This document shows, piece by piece, positions 1-10,966 of a stretch of 64,000 bases of DNA. The notes below the pieces were generated by a model. The model was not told where the DNA came from. It ran no database searches and saw nothing but the letters and a program-made list of their open reading frames with translations. Position 1 is the first letter of the stretch, and every line of letters starts with the position of its first letter. The stretch comes from Mytilus galloprovincialis (taxonomy: Eukaryota > Mollusca > Bivalvia > Mytilida > Mytilidae), in contig NC_134844.1 of the NCBI RefSeq assembly GCF_965363235.1, positions 72,285,497-72,349,496 of the forward strand, read 5' to 3'. Position numbers and translations under genes: made by a program.

Positions 1-167
1 ACCTTCATCTTATCTGAAACAATAGTGTAACATCATAAGATTTGATAGTACATTTTCAGTTTTATACAATGTATATATATAACATTAGATAGATTTAAAA
101 AAAAAATGACTATTTTCAAAAGGAACTGCTTAGAATTTAAATGCTACATGTACTAATTTTTTTTCAG

Positions 168-3100
168 ATACATGAATTTACGCATGACTATACATTTTGT
201 AATGACAAGAATAACCTAGCCACCACATGTGCAGCAAAGTTAGAGAGCATAGGTACAAACAATACAGGCTTTGTCTGTAATTGTGATGTCACCTTTGAAC
301 TTAGTGAAGACTTTGAGGTTAGTAAACATGGTAAATATAAATAGATATAATTTCATTTTGATTTTTTGGTGTTTTAACGCCACTTTTAAGCACCGCATTT
401 AGGCTATTTCTTGGCGGCCAGTTTTTATGAGATAGTAAATAGATATAAGAAGATGTGGTATGAGTGCTGATGAGACAAATCTCTATCCAAGTCGCAACTT
501 TCAAAGATAAACTACTATAGGTTAAAGTAAGGTCTACAACACAGAACCCTGGCTCACACCAAACAGCAAGCTATAAACATGATAAAGGGACCCAAATATT
601 ACTAGTGTAAAACCATTCAAAAGTGAAAACCAACAGTATAATCTATATAAAAAACAAGAAACACAAATGAACCACAAAGGACAACCACTGAACATCAGGT
701 TCCTGACTAAGGACAGGTGCAAACAAATGCAGCTAGTTTTAAAAAAATTAAGTGGTACCAACCTTCACCCTTACCTGAAACAATAGTGTAATACATGTAT
801 TTATTTTCCTTTAAAGGGAGATGTATATTTATACTATGGACTTTCGAATTATTTCCAAAACCATCGTCGCTACGTTAGGTCGAGGGACGATAACCAGCTT
901 CACGGAGAATCAGTATCATCATCTAGTCTAAACACAGACTGTAAACCATACCTGGACAAGGACATTAACTCCAGCTACTCTCTTCCCATTGCTCCATGTG
1001 GTGCTATTGCAAATAGCTTGTTTAATGGTAAGTTGCAGTCTGAACTGGGTCTCACTAATAATAAGGCGAGTCCTTTAGTCCTGGACTTCCCATTTTCAAA
1101 ACTGGTCATCAGGATTGAAATATTTTATATAAACTGAAGACACATATATATATATCATTTTATACATTTATAGCAATCCTATAAATGAAATCTGAATTTA
1201 AACTCATTTCAATGCTCTATGAGGTCCTGGAGACTAGGTTAAATGATAAATTATTTATTGCAATAAAATATCTTCTTCTTGCTGTTGGACTCACTAATGC
1301 CAAAAATGACGAGTCTCTGGACTTGCTTTCAATAATCCTTAATGAGAACCCGGCTGAATTCAATAGATATAAGATGTGGTATGAGTGCCAATGAGACATC
1401 TCTCAATCCAAGTCACAATTGCAAATTTTAAAAGTAAACTATTATAGGTCATAGTACGGCCTTCAACACAGAGCCTTGGCTCACTCCAAACAGCAAGCTA
1501 TTAAGGGCCCCAAAAATTACTAGTGTTAAACCATTCAAACAGGAAAACCAACGGTCTAATCTATATAAATAACGAAAAAGGAGAAACACTTATTAACCAC
1601 ATATTTACAAAAGACAATCACTGAACCACAGGTTTCTGACTTTTTTTTTTTTTTTTTTTTATTTGTTTTTCAGTAGTCAGGCTTTTACAATCCCTTTACA
1701 TCACCACCTGACTATGGTGTTAAGGGGTTTAATATATACAACAAAAAATTGACTACATTTTTTTTTCTACTGTGAATATATATTATTTGAATATTAACAT
1801 TATAATAAAAAGGGGAAAAGAAAACACACACACATACACACACACATTCTCGCAATTGCATTAACAAAACATATATATCAACTTGTGTATTGCAAAGAAA
1901 AATGTTATCCTTGTAAAGATCTGCTCTTTATAAATTAAGTTTCATTTTTTTTTTATTTTATATGATTTGAACCAAAAGTAATTATAACTAATCAGTAAAA
2001 ATGTAATCTACTGGGGCCCAGAATTTTTGAAAATAAGGTGTGGTACCATTTTTCTTTGCTATATAATGTTCATTTTCCTGATATTTTCTTATTTTTGCTA
2101 ATAGTCCTATAATACTTGGTTTCTTTTCATACAACTTACATTTGTATATATAGTTCTTTGCAATAATAATGATCAAATTCAACAGTAAACTCTCATTTTG
2201 AAGACCAAGAAAAATATGCTTCTTAGATAATGTAAAGTTCACAAAATATCTTTTCAATTTTTGTGAAAAAGATTGCCATATAAAATGTGTTATTGGACAT
2301 TCATAGAATAAATGCTCCATGGTTTCATCAGAAATCTTACAAAAAGTACAAAGCTTTGAATCTTTAAGTTTAACTTTATACAAGAAAGTATTTGTTGCAA
2401 TTATTCTGTGTAAAAATTTGTATTGAAAAGTCCCTAAATAAGTGTCTTTACATGATTTTCTTAAAATAATATAATATTTTGACCAATCTGCAATTTCAAT
2501 ACCTAGTAATTGCTCCCATTGTAAGAACTTTTCTGTTGGCAGTTGCACATTTCTGTCAACAAGATCTTTGTATACAAACTTTGCCTTTTTGTTACACAAT
2601 AATCTTTCCAAAAAATTATCAATACAGTTAAAAGTTTCAAAATTTACATGAGCAATGTTTTCTTTAATATGTTCTCTCATATACTTTGGAATCTTTGCAA
2701 TGAGACCATAATACTTTAAAAAATTATTTGTTTGAAGTCTTGGTCCTATCTGATCAAAATTACAAAAGTCCTTAGTCTCTAAGTTAATAAGGTCAAACAA
2801 AAACTGCACTCCCCTTCTCTGCCACTGAATAAAGTACGGAAAATCTACTAGAGGTGCAAAATTTAAAATATCTAATGACAAAATATCTTGAACAGAGATA
2901 TTGGTAGCAGGCCTTGCTACATGGAAGCTAAAAAATACATCCTTCCAAAAAGGATTACTAAGACTATCAGAGATTTCTCTGAGTTTCTCCTTTTCAAAAT
3001 GCAATACTCTGACTTAGGACAGATGCAAACAAATGCAGTTGGTTTAAATGTTTGAATATGTGTTAAATTGCTTGCTCCAGGTATGCTTATACTGTGAAAA

Positions 3101-6100
3101 ATATAGAATAAGAATTTACATGATCTATGAGTATTTTATTAATGCTTCATATAATTTGTTTATAACAGATACTTTTGCCCTCAAATTTGGTAGTGCAGAT
3201 GTTACATTATTGAAAACTGGAATCGCATGGGTTTCTGACAAGAAGGAGAAATTTAACAACCCGTCAAGTAAGTCAAATCTATGATAGCACATGTCCAATT
3301 ACTTTGATTTTTGATAACACTATTATTTTTTTAGCGCAATTACTTTGATAGCACATGTACAATTACTTTGATTTTTGATAACACAATTATTTTTTTAGCA
3401 CAATTACTCTGATAGGACATGTACAATTACTTTGATTTTTGATAACACAATTATTTTTTAGCACAATTACTTTTAGAGCATATGTACAATTACTTTGATT
3501 TTTGATAACACAATTAATTTTGTAGCACAATTACTATGAGAGCACATGAATAATTACTTTGAATTTTGATAACACAATTATTTTTTTAGCACAATTACTC
3601 TGATAGGACATGTACAATTACTTTGATTTTTGATAACACAATATTTTTTTTTAGCACAATTACTTTGAGAGCACATGAACAATTACTTTAATTTTTGATA
3701 ACACAATTATTTTTGTAGCACAATTACTTTGAGAGCACATGTACAATTACTTTAATTTTTGATAACACAATTATTTTTGTAGCACAATTACTTTGAGAGC
3801 ACATGTACAATTACCTTTATAGCAGAATTATTCATTCTGTTTCAATTTTCTTTACAACCGAAATCAATCAATTAAGCTGTTTTGTACAAATCAAAAATTT
3901 GTTCTACCAAGCATACAAGATATTGATATATACATGTACATGTATATGACAGATTTCACCACTATTGGCTATATTCTATTCAACTAAATTAATGGAATGA
4001 TAATTTAACCTGTTTTAAAATGTGTTGTGGTTTAACCAGTCTTATCTGTGCCTATATCATGTATATAGACCATATATATAAAAAAGAAGATTTGGTATGA
4101 TTGCAAATGAGACAACTCTCCACAAAAGACCAAAATGACACACAAATTAACAACTATAGGTCACCGTATGCCTTTTAACTAAAACACAAAATCAGAAGCC
4201 CTGCACAAACACACAACGGTGCTGCTACTAAGAGGATAAGGACTTAGCTTGAAATTCTTGATCAAGAAAAAAAAAGAGTGACACATAATCTAAAAAGTTA
4301 TAAAAGCTTATTATTTTAAAAACCATACATTGTATTAGTAACTCACATTCTTTTATATGGTAATTATATCAGTATGCAGATTTTCCTGTAACGCAATAAT
4401 TAATCTCACATTTTAATCCATCCTTAAAAAAGTCACAATGGTAAATGCACTCCAGGCACGAATCCAGAGGGGGGGGGGGGGGTCCAGGGGTTGGAACCCC
4501 CTCCAATATTTTGGACGATCAATGCATTTGAATGGGGACATGTGATTGGAACCCCCTTTGTCCTGGGTTAGGAACCCCCCTTTTTGAAATGGCTGGATCC
4601 GCCCCTGCACTCAATGATTTCTTAACTTAACACTAGTTGTAACCTATGTTGTCTTATTAAATTTTTTCAGGTTTCAGTGGATTCACCAACCCTCCCAACT
4701 GGAATAACAAAATGGTTGACCAGCTTGACCCAACCGATTCATCCAACAATGGTTATGAGAATGAAGACTTGATAGTCTGGATGAGAACTGCTGCTTTGCC
4801 TAATTTCAGAAAGTTACATAGACGAATATATCACAATGGTACCTTCACAACTGGTCTGCCAAAAGGACAATATACTATGGAGATTGATTATGGTAAATAA
4901 ACCTCCCATATTTAGATAAGAACTTGACACCATTTCAAGGTTCTCATTAATTATAAAAAAGAAGATGTAGTATGATTGCCAATGAGACAACTGTCCACAA
5001 GAGACCAAAATGTTTTTTTTGAAGGTGGGTCAACTGGGACTAGTAACTTTTTTGCCATGGCCAGTCCAGCAGTGAGAAGATGCAATTTTATTGATTTATG
5101 ATATATTATGATATGATTTCAGTCCCCATGACAAAAATGAGCAAGGAAATAATAAAAAAAGTTATAATATTTTTTAACATTGTTATAAAATGATGATATA
5201 TGTGATCATTTGATACAGCAGTTTACAATTTTAATGCATCTTGGGGCTCACAAGTTTTGAGAATGATGAGGCCAGACTGATTTTGATGAGTCTAGGATCC
5301 ATAGACTTGCCTTACTGAGAACCTTGCTCTCACATTTATATAAAATTTTACCCCTTTTAGAAATTGCTATTTTAGAATCCACAGGTAAAAGGGCAATTTC
5401 ATTGTTTGTACCACAAAATAAAAATAATGCCATGTCATTGGTTAATTTTTCTTGTTAAGGACATACAATAACAATATTCTGTTGTACATTTTGAGTTTTT
5501 TTTTACCAAGCATGCACTTTATTCTGGATGGTAATGATTATTTGTCATCACATGGCATCGTATTGTTTAATATTGTGTGAGACAATTGCAAGCTTTAACA
5601 TGTTTAACTTAAAAATGTCAAAAAATTCTGACTGGCACAAGATAAGTAGACCAACAAAAAGTTTTGTGAACAACTTTGAGATAAGTATAAAAGATTTTTA
5701 GATGTTACCATTTTAACCGCATAAAAACAATATTTTAAAATTGTCCCTCCCGATTAAAGTATAAAAGAAAAAACCGCAGTACATAATTGGTGTGCATGTA
5801 AAGCTCTTTTCTGGAACCCTCAAATACCAAACCTTTAAAGCCAAATATATGTAAATACCTGAATAATGTGCTATATGGTAAGTTGCGAGAAGCGTGCTAA
5901 AAGAATAGTCAAATTCATAGAAGGCCAACTTTGCCTGAGAGATTAACCCAAGTTGGAACTGTAATTTGTATCTGTAATATGTAAATTTTCTATTTTTAGC
6001 CTACCCAGTGACATCATTCGATGGGAAGAAGCTGTTTATCTTGTCAACAACATCCTGGTTAGGAGGGAAGAATCCGTTCCTTGGAATAGCCTACATGGTG

Positions 6101-7474
6101 GTAGGAAGTATCTGTATACTACTTGGTGTAGTATTTCTAGTCATACACATCAAATATGGCAAAAAGTGAGTAAATTATGTTTTTTCTAATTTGAAAAAAA
6201 ATTGGGTCAATTCATGACATACAAACACTACATGCATAGGAAGGTCACCCTAAGGTCACTATGGATGCATATGACATATGCACTTGACCCAAAATTTGCA
6301 CTTTCTGAAATATCCCTACATACATTATGACCTGCACTTGAAACAAAATCACAATCATTACATGAATTTGACTCAAAATCACTTCATGTAGTTGACACCA
6401 AATCACCACTGGCACTTGACACAAAATCACCACTGGCACTTGACACGTATGCATAGTGACCTTAGCGTGACCCTCCTCATAAATATCCTGTGATCGCAAT
6501 ACACATGGATCTGTCATTAAAATAAACAATTATCTGATTGTACATGTTAAACACGTTCTCAATATCCATGCTTTTTGTTGATTGTTTACTATAAGGTGAC
6601 AATCAGTAAACCTCGGCTTCAAATCACAGCATTTAAATTTGCGTAAAAAATGATAAAATCATGCACTGAGGACCAAGTTAATGATATATACATGCATTGG
6701 TTCAAGAAATGGATAAACTTTTTTTTCCACCAGTCACTCGTTTCACTTTAAAATCACTTAATGTACTTGTCTCAAAATCACATTATCAATTTGACCCAAA
6801 ATCACTACATGCACTTGACACAAAATCAAGTCATGTTTGAAAAATACCAAAAGAAAAGAAACATCATCATAAAATAACAGGGAGACCTTCAGCTGTTAAA
6901 CATGAACAAAAACTCTCACCTCACTGCAAGTTCAAGACAACATCTAGCACTGCTTGTATTAGAATTCTATGAGAACTTTTAAGTTAAGCTTTTGAGTCAT
7001 CAGCCAATTTACACCTCAATAACTTAATCTGTAATCTGCTGTGTCCAATGAACAAATAATCCATTACTCTATTTATATTTTTGCTAATTTTTCTTTATTC
7101 TTTATATTTTTGGGGTCCATTTTCTCTGTAGTATTGGCCCTTTATTTTCAATATTGTAAACCTTGCCAAGACCTTTATCATGTTTATACTGTTAATTCAG
7201 AAATTATTGTGAAAAATGTAACAGGGTTATAAAAGCAATAATTTAAAACACAATTTGAAAATTTATATATAAAGTTAACAGGATTTTTCTCAATTTTGCA
7301 AAAATTAAATTCACATTTAAACCAAGAATGACAAAATTGCAATAATAAATGCACGCAATTATTTCTGAATTTACAGTATAAGAATATACATGATATATGT
7401 AAAATGTTATGACATATATTTTATTTTTCAGACCAAATGATATGATCAACGTGAGCAGTAGAACACCATTTTAA
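168..7474 (+). CDS. TMEM30A: CDC50/TMEM30 family protein, flippase beta subunit (3' six coding exons; 5' end outside the window)
   Basis: CDC50/TMEM30 proteins are beta subunits of P4-ATPase lipid flippases; they carry the ATPase out of the ER and support aminophospholipid transport. Coding exons read here: 168-317, 817-1027, 3169-3267, 4671-4892, 6000-6165 and 7432-7474 (stop TAA 7472-7474). All have AG/GT borders and compatible phases, giving 296 residues; human TMEM30A has 361, so the cytosolic N-terminus and first membrane helix lie before position 1. Family hallmarks are present: the lumenal Cys-rich start ([14 protein letters not shown]), [68 protein letters not shown] and [13 protein letters not shown]. 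The second membrane helix follows at about residues 252-277 of the fragment, then a short basic tail. N-glycosylation sequons (NNT, NSS) fit a lumenal domain. No coding damage is seen. TMEM30A rather than TMEM30B is chosen because the gene is multi-exon; the paralog call is less certain than the family. Confidence 0.95.
360..425 (+). repeat. Dispersed repeat family C, fragment
   Basis: A short stretch reading GGTGTTTTAACGCCACTTTT and then a GGCGGCCAG block in a TMEM30A intron. It resembles, with divergence, the start of the longer copy at 10690-10960. The family is not classified. Confidence 0.45.
440..760 (+). repeat. Dispersed repeat family A, near-complete copy
   Basis: Starts at AGAAGATGTGGTATGAGTGC and runs through GGCTCACACCAAACAGCAAG and CAACCACTGAACATCAGG to GGTGCAAACAAATGCAG. 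The same order of blocks occurs at 1360-1640 plus 3008-3045, and reversed at 27955-28115, 29030-29345 and 41845-41990. No terminal repeats or coding capacity are seen. It is an abundant non-coding interspersed repeat of unknown class. Confidence 0.8.
1360..3050 (+). repeat. Dispersed repeat family A copy split by a LINE insertion
   Basis: The left part (1360-1642) and right part (3008-3050) together make one family A copy. The two parts meet inside the sequence TCTGACTTAGGACAG, which is interrupted by the antisense LINE at 1643-3007. The 8 bp TCTGACTT are present on both sides (1635-1642 and 3008-3015) as the target-site duplication. Confidence 0.8.
1643..3007 (-). mobile_element. 5'-truncated non-LTR retrotransposon (LINE), C-terminal reverse-transcriptase fragment
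   Basis: On the minus strand an open frame of 338 residues (3004 down to the stop at 1988) ends in a zinc-knuckle region with C-x2-C spacing ([19 protein letters not shown]), typical of the zf-RVT domain at the C-terminus of LINE ORF2 proteins. Before it lies a [20 protein letters not shown] block seen in L1/Tx1-like elements. After the stop come a 3' UTR and a poly(A) tail, seen on the + strand as a T-run ending the element near 1643-1660. The endonuclease and the catalytic reverse-transcriptase core (including the FADD box) are missing, as expected for 5' truncation. It lies antisense in a TMEM30A intron. The frame is intact across the remnant, so the insertion is not very old. Confidence 0.88.
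3285..3830 (+). repeat. 64-bp minisatellite, about 8 units, in a TMEM30A intron
   Basis: The block TTGATAACACAATTATTTTT returns at 3311, 3375, 3439, 3502, 3567, 3630, 3695 and 3759, a period of 63-65 bp. Each unit also carries AGCACATGTACAATTACTTT with small changes. The array begins only about 20 bp after the donor of the exon ending at 3267. Confidence 0.93.
3831..4079 (+). other. Unique AT-rich intron sequence
   Basis: Intron sequence between the minisatellite and a repeat family B copy. It holds short ACATGTACATGT palindromes near 3948-3962 and no other recognisable feature. Confidence 0.5.
4080..4265 (+). repeat. Dispersed repeat family B copy
   Basis: Reads AAGATTTGGTATGATTGC, then GAGACAACTCTCCAC, CCAAAATGACACA and TTAACAACTATAGGTCACCG. 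It starts like family A but its body differs. Further pieces lie at 4955-5012 and 56235-56460, and reversed at 38270-38320 and 56860-56960. It is non-coding and its class is unknown. Confidence 0.75.
4453..4607 (+). mobile_element. CAG-ended MITE (hAT-like), copy 1
   Basis: A 155-bp element from CAGGCACGAATCCAG to GGCTGGATCCGCCCCTG. Its ends are imperfect inverted repeats, and it is flanked by the exact 5-bp duplication CACTC (4448-4452 and 4608-4612). The interior has G- and C-tracts and the block GACGATCAATGCATTTGAAT. The same element occurs at 21514, 60670, 62930 and 63572. It has no coding capacity. Confidence 0.88.
4955..5999 (+). other. Intron with a short repeat B fragment, otherwise unremarkable
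   Basis: 4955-5012 matches the start of repeat family B. The remainder up to the exon at 6000 is AT-rich intron sequence in which no gene, array or element was recognised. Confidence 0.5.
6265..6830 (+). repeat. Degenerate minisatellite of about 25 bp in a TMEM30A intron
   Basis: Variants of CACTTGACACAAAATCAC recur many times between 6285 and 6460, the clearest being two adjacent near-identical units at about 6410-6450, and again at 6745-6830. The middle part is non-repetitive. Confidence 0.65.
7186..7379 (+). mobile_element. Short MITE with inverted ends and TA flanks
   Basis: The left end TACTGTTAATTCAGAAATTA and the right end, ending ATTTCTGAATTTACAGTA, are inverted repeats of about 20 bp with TA on both sides. 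The size is about 190 bp, with no coding capacity. TA flanks would fit a Tc1/mariner-type origin, but the class is not proven. Confidence 0.6.
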
Positions 7475-9245
7475 AAGAAACAAAAAATTCATACAAGACA
7501 ATCTAGTTGAGCGGGCCTCAAGTTGCGTGTTATAGATAAAGATTATTATGGGATTGGGAAATATGATTTGGTGGCAGTTATAAGATTAAGGAAAATTGCT
7601 AAAATTGAGGAAAAAGTCATTTGATCATGTGTGTACATTGTCATTTTAAATGGATCTGAAATCCTAGTTGCAATTTCTGTAAAAATATGTTTTTTTTTAC
7701 GTTTTTATGCTTTGATATGAACTTTATGTGACCAATGAAATAAACTTTGATCCATCAAAGGGATATTCCATTTGAATTGATTTGGGAAGTTAAGAATTTA
7801 AGGTACTTTTAAAATCTCCTCAACAAAATATGTTCATGCTTCAAATGAACACAAAATCATAATTGACCCAAAACTTATATATCCGAAAAAAAAACATAAC
7901 CTTCAATCATTTAATGGAAAGGTCACTTTTTCAGTAGGTATCTGAACAAAAGTAAAATGATCAAAATTTAATTTAATTTTTTTTTATTTTTCTAAATCTC
8001 ATGTCCTAGAAAAAAAGTTATTAGGTTATAAAAATTCAATGTCTGCAGCAAACTGTATAAACTGTTCATAATCTATGTCTAAAAATAGCATTGGAAGTTT
8101 ATTGTATGAATACAATTAATTTTATGTCACATGTTCCAAATGTGAAACTGAACATGTTTCTATTGGCTGCATTGTGACTGTTGCCATAGTGATCAGTTTC
8201 CTGTAGTGCAATAAAAAAATCAAATTTCAGACAACTTTTGTTATGTTGAGCAGTTAAGAAATGATGACTTTCAATGGAATTTTTCAACACAGTGTTAAAA
8301 TGTTGATATTTAGTTTTCATGTCATTTTTGCATGTATGATGTACTGTCAAGATAAAGAAAATACTCATTTCCTTGAGTGTTCACAAACTGAAAGAACTGT
8401 AGACATGTTGTGATAGCATGTATGTAAAGTTTAGCTTTTACAAGATTTTAATTGAATTAAATTTTATTTCTAAATTGTTAAAAATATGCTTGTTCAGGTT
8501 AAGATGTTTTGATGATTGTTATATTAAATGTATGTACAGAAATCATGTGTTTTGATGTACACAATTATATTTATTTATATATATATATATGTGTTTGTTT
8601 TTATGTTCAAATGACTCATGTTTCAAGAAACACAAGCTACACATATATTTTGGCTGACACAAATTTTGAAAGATTACTGTAGAAGTCTTTTAGACTGTTT
8701 ATAATTTTTTTTGCTAAATGTTGTAGTTAAAACCAACACATTTATTATGTCACAATACACTGACAAGTAGGATTTGTTTTATTCAATACTTTGTTTTTAA
8801 TCTGAGCCTTATAGAGGTAGACCTACCTGAAGGGAAATAACCCTTACACTCATCAGTACTTCTATCAACCATTTTCATAGATACATTTGTGTATATTCTA
8901 AGCTTCTAGGTTACATATAATAGATTATTTCAAATCTGAGTCAGGTAAATGCTTGAATAACATTGATGAAACTTAACTTTTACAAACGCATAATTGATTT
9001 AAAGAGTTATCTCCCTGAACCAAGGTTTAACTCCTTAATTTCTTGATGTTGTACAACTATATGCACTGAAAATTACTTTTAAATCTTTTAGTTCTATTGA
9101 CTGTCTGATAATTATTATTGTTTTTAAGTCATCTTTCCGTGGTAAAAATTCTCAAATTACATAGCATGTTTGGCTTTATTACCTGTCAGTATGGCTTGCC
9201 TGTATTCTTTGTGATCCACCATGAAAGCTTTTATAAATAAACAGA
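7475..9245 (+). other. TMEM30A: Probable 3' UTR of the TMEM30 gene
   Basis: Sequence downstream of the stop codon with AATAAA signals at 7739-7744 and 9236-9241. Either could end the mRNA; vertebrate TMEM30A also has a long 3' UTR. The true end cannot be read from sequence alone. No other feature was seen in the stretch apart from a short (AT)n run at 8574-8592. Confidence 0.5.
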
Positions 9246-10034
9246 CAAAAATGAAATTTTAAAATTCTATTATACCCGAAATATTTTTTCTTCTTCACAA
9301 ACAGTTGTTTTGAATTTTATCTGCAGGCTAAAAACAAAATGTTATTTGTGTTTGACTTTGAGAAGCAAACAATGTAATTTAAGTCAAATATTTTTTTTTT
9401 CAAATTGTATGGTTTTAATATTTGATATGTTGTGCATAATTTGTGACTTGAAGTGGTCAGTTTTTTTTTGTTCAGCATGTACTAGACCCATATAAACATT
9501 CCAAGAATCTCTGTAGTGACCGTAATATTGTTTGATTTGCAATTTTTAATATTTTATCGTTGAATTTTGACAAAAGTTTCAAGAATGAGTATTACCATGC
9601 AAAACTGATTGCTTAAAAATCATTGCTTATGTATATAACTAGTCCAGGATTTTTTAATGATTATTTATTTTCTTGTTTTAAAATCTAAAAAGAAGATAAT
9701 TCGAGGAAGAAATGTGCCTCAAGATTTTTCATTTGAGTATAAAATCATTTTATATTCAGCCAGATTTTGAATTACAAAAATTTTCAGGAATTAAAATCAG
9801 GGGATCAACAGATATATTCAAGGAAAAAATGTCACATGATAAATGTTTGCAATAATGGCTTTTAAAATAGGTTAAACCTTTTACGAAGATAATGACAATA
9901 TATTCAGATAATGATTTTGATAATATAAACCACTTTATTATTTTATTGTATATTTATCATTTTGGATAAGAGGGTCTGGATAGGGTTTACAGAATTTTAC
10001 ATTGAGAAAACTCGCGCAAAATAAAATATTAAAA
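9246..10034. other. Intergenic, nothing recognised
   Basis: AT-rich intergenic DNA. No coding pattern, array or element end was recognised. Confidence 0.5.
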
Positions 10035-10259
10035 GAGGGCCCTCATGGGGTTTTTGATTATGTGATTACTTGGCCGTTTTTTTAATGATTATTTGATTAT
10101 TAAGCCAAATATTTCATGATTATTTGATTACCTAGGACTGTATTTTTAGTTTATGATTATTTGATTACTAAAGATAAGCAAATATTTAATGATTATGTGA
10201 TTATATTGGCTAAAAAATGGTGATTATGTGATTACTAGGACCCCCCCATGAGGGGCCTC
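10035..10259. mobile_element. 225-bp inverted-repeat element with TTAAAA target duplication
   Basis: The ends GAGGGCCCTCATGGGG and CCCCATGAGGGGCCTC are imperfect inverted repeats. TTAAAA lies directly outside both ends (10029-10034 and 10260-10265). The interior is a degenerate array of TGATTATTTGATTAC-like words in about six copies. There is no coding capacity. Confidence 0.75.
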
Positions 10260-10285
10260 TTAAAAGAATAGAGAAAAATATGCTA

Positions 10286-10431
10286 TACTGTGGATTCATT
10301 TATTTTCATTGTTACCAATTTTTGTGGATTGAGGCAAACTTGCATTTTCGTGGAAATTGGAATTTGTGGTGTTCGTGTTACCACAAAATCCTCAAAATCT
10401 GGTATCCAACGAATAATAATGAATCCACAGT
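10286..10431. mobile_element. Short palindromic MITE (ACTGTGGATTCATT ends)
   Basis: The left end TACTGTGGATTCATT is inverted at the right end as AATGAATCCACAGT. Partial internal inversion continues toward the centre, so the 146 bp could fold into a long hairpin. No clear target duplication is visible. Confidence 0.65.
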
Positions 10432-10689
10432 CATGACAGTCAATTTAAAGAATATAGAATAATGGTGAAGTTATGAAAAAAGAAATAAAGAAAAACAGCC
10501 TACAAAATTGAAGAATAAAGAAATGTAGAATCCAACCCAGACCCTCATATGGAGCTCACATTTAATTTATTTCTGTTATGATTGTTGATAATTTTCAATT
10601 TTAAATAAAATCAAAAATCAAAAAAATCTTACAATTTTGTTTTCATCATATATTAAACCTTATATTTACAACCTATTGATTCTACTGTG

Positions 10690-10960
10690 TAACAAAGATT
10701 ATACATACTTAAGTCGCATAAAACACCAAAAAAACTGGGAGGTGAAAAGTTGATTGATAGATTGATTAGTGTTAAATGCCACTTTCAACACTTGTGCCAT
10801 TTCATGGTGGTCAGTTTTTATTGGTGGATAACACTGGAGTGCCCTGAGAGAACAACCGACCTTTGGTAGTAAAACTGACAATTCTAGTCTATTAAGATTG
10901 GAGTTCAGTGGTCCTGTGGCCCTGTCCCATAAAGGATTTGAAGTCAAAACTTCAGTGATG
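10690..10960 (+). repeat. Dispersed repeat family C, longer copy
   Basis: Contains the block TTAAATGCCACTTTCAACAC and then CAGTTTTTATTGGTGGATAA and GAACAACCGACCTTTGG. Its start resembles 360-425. Class unknown, non-coding. It directly precedes the Helitron-like element at 10967. Confidence 0.5.
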
Positions 10961-10966
10961 ACTGAC

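Noticed and set aside
1988-3004. A 338-codon open frame on the minus strand as a host gene
   Set aside because: Its zinc-knuckle C-terminus, the poly(A) tail beyond it and the flanking 8-bp duplication identify it as the end of a LINE.
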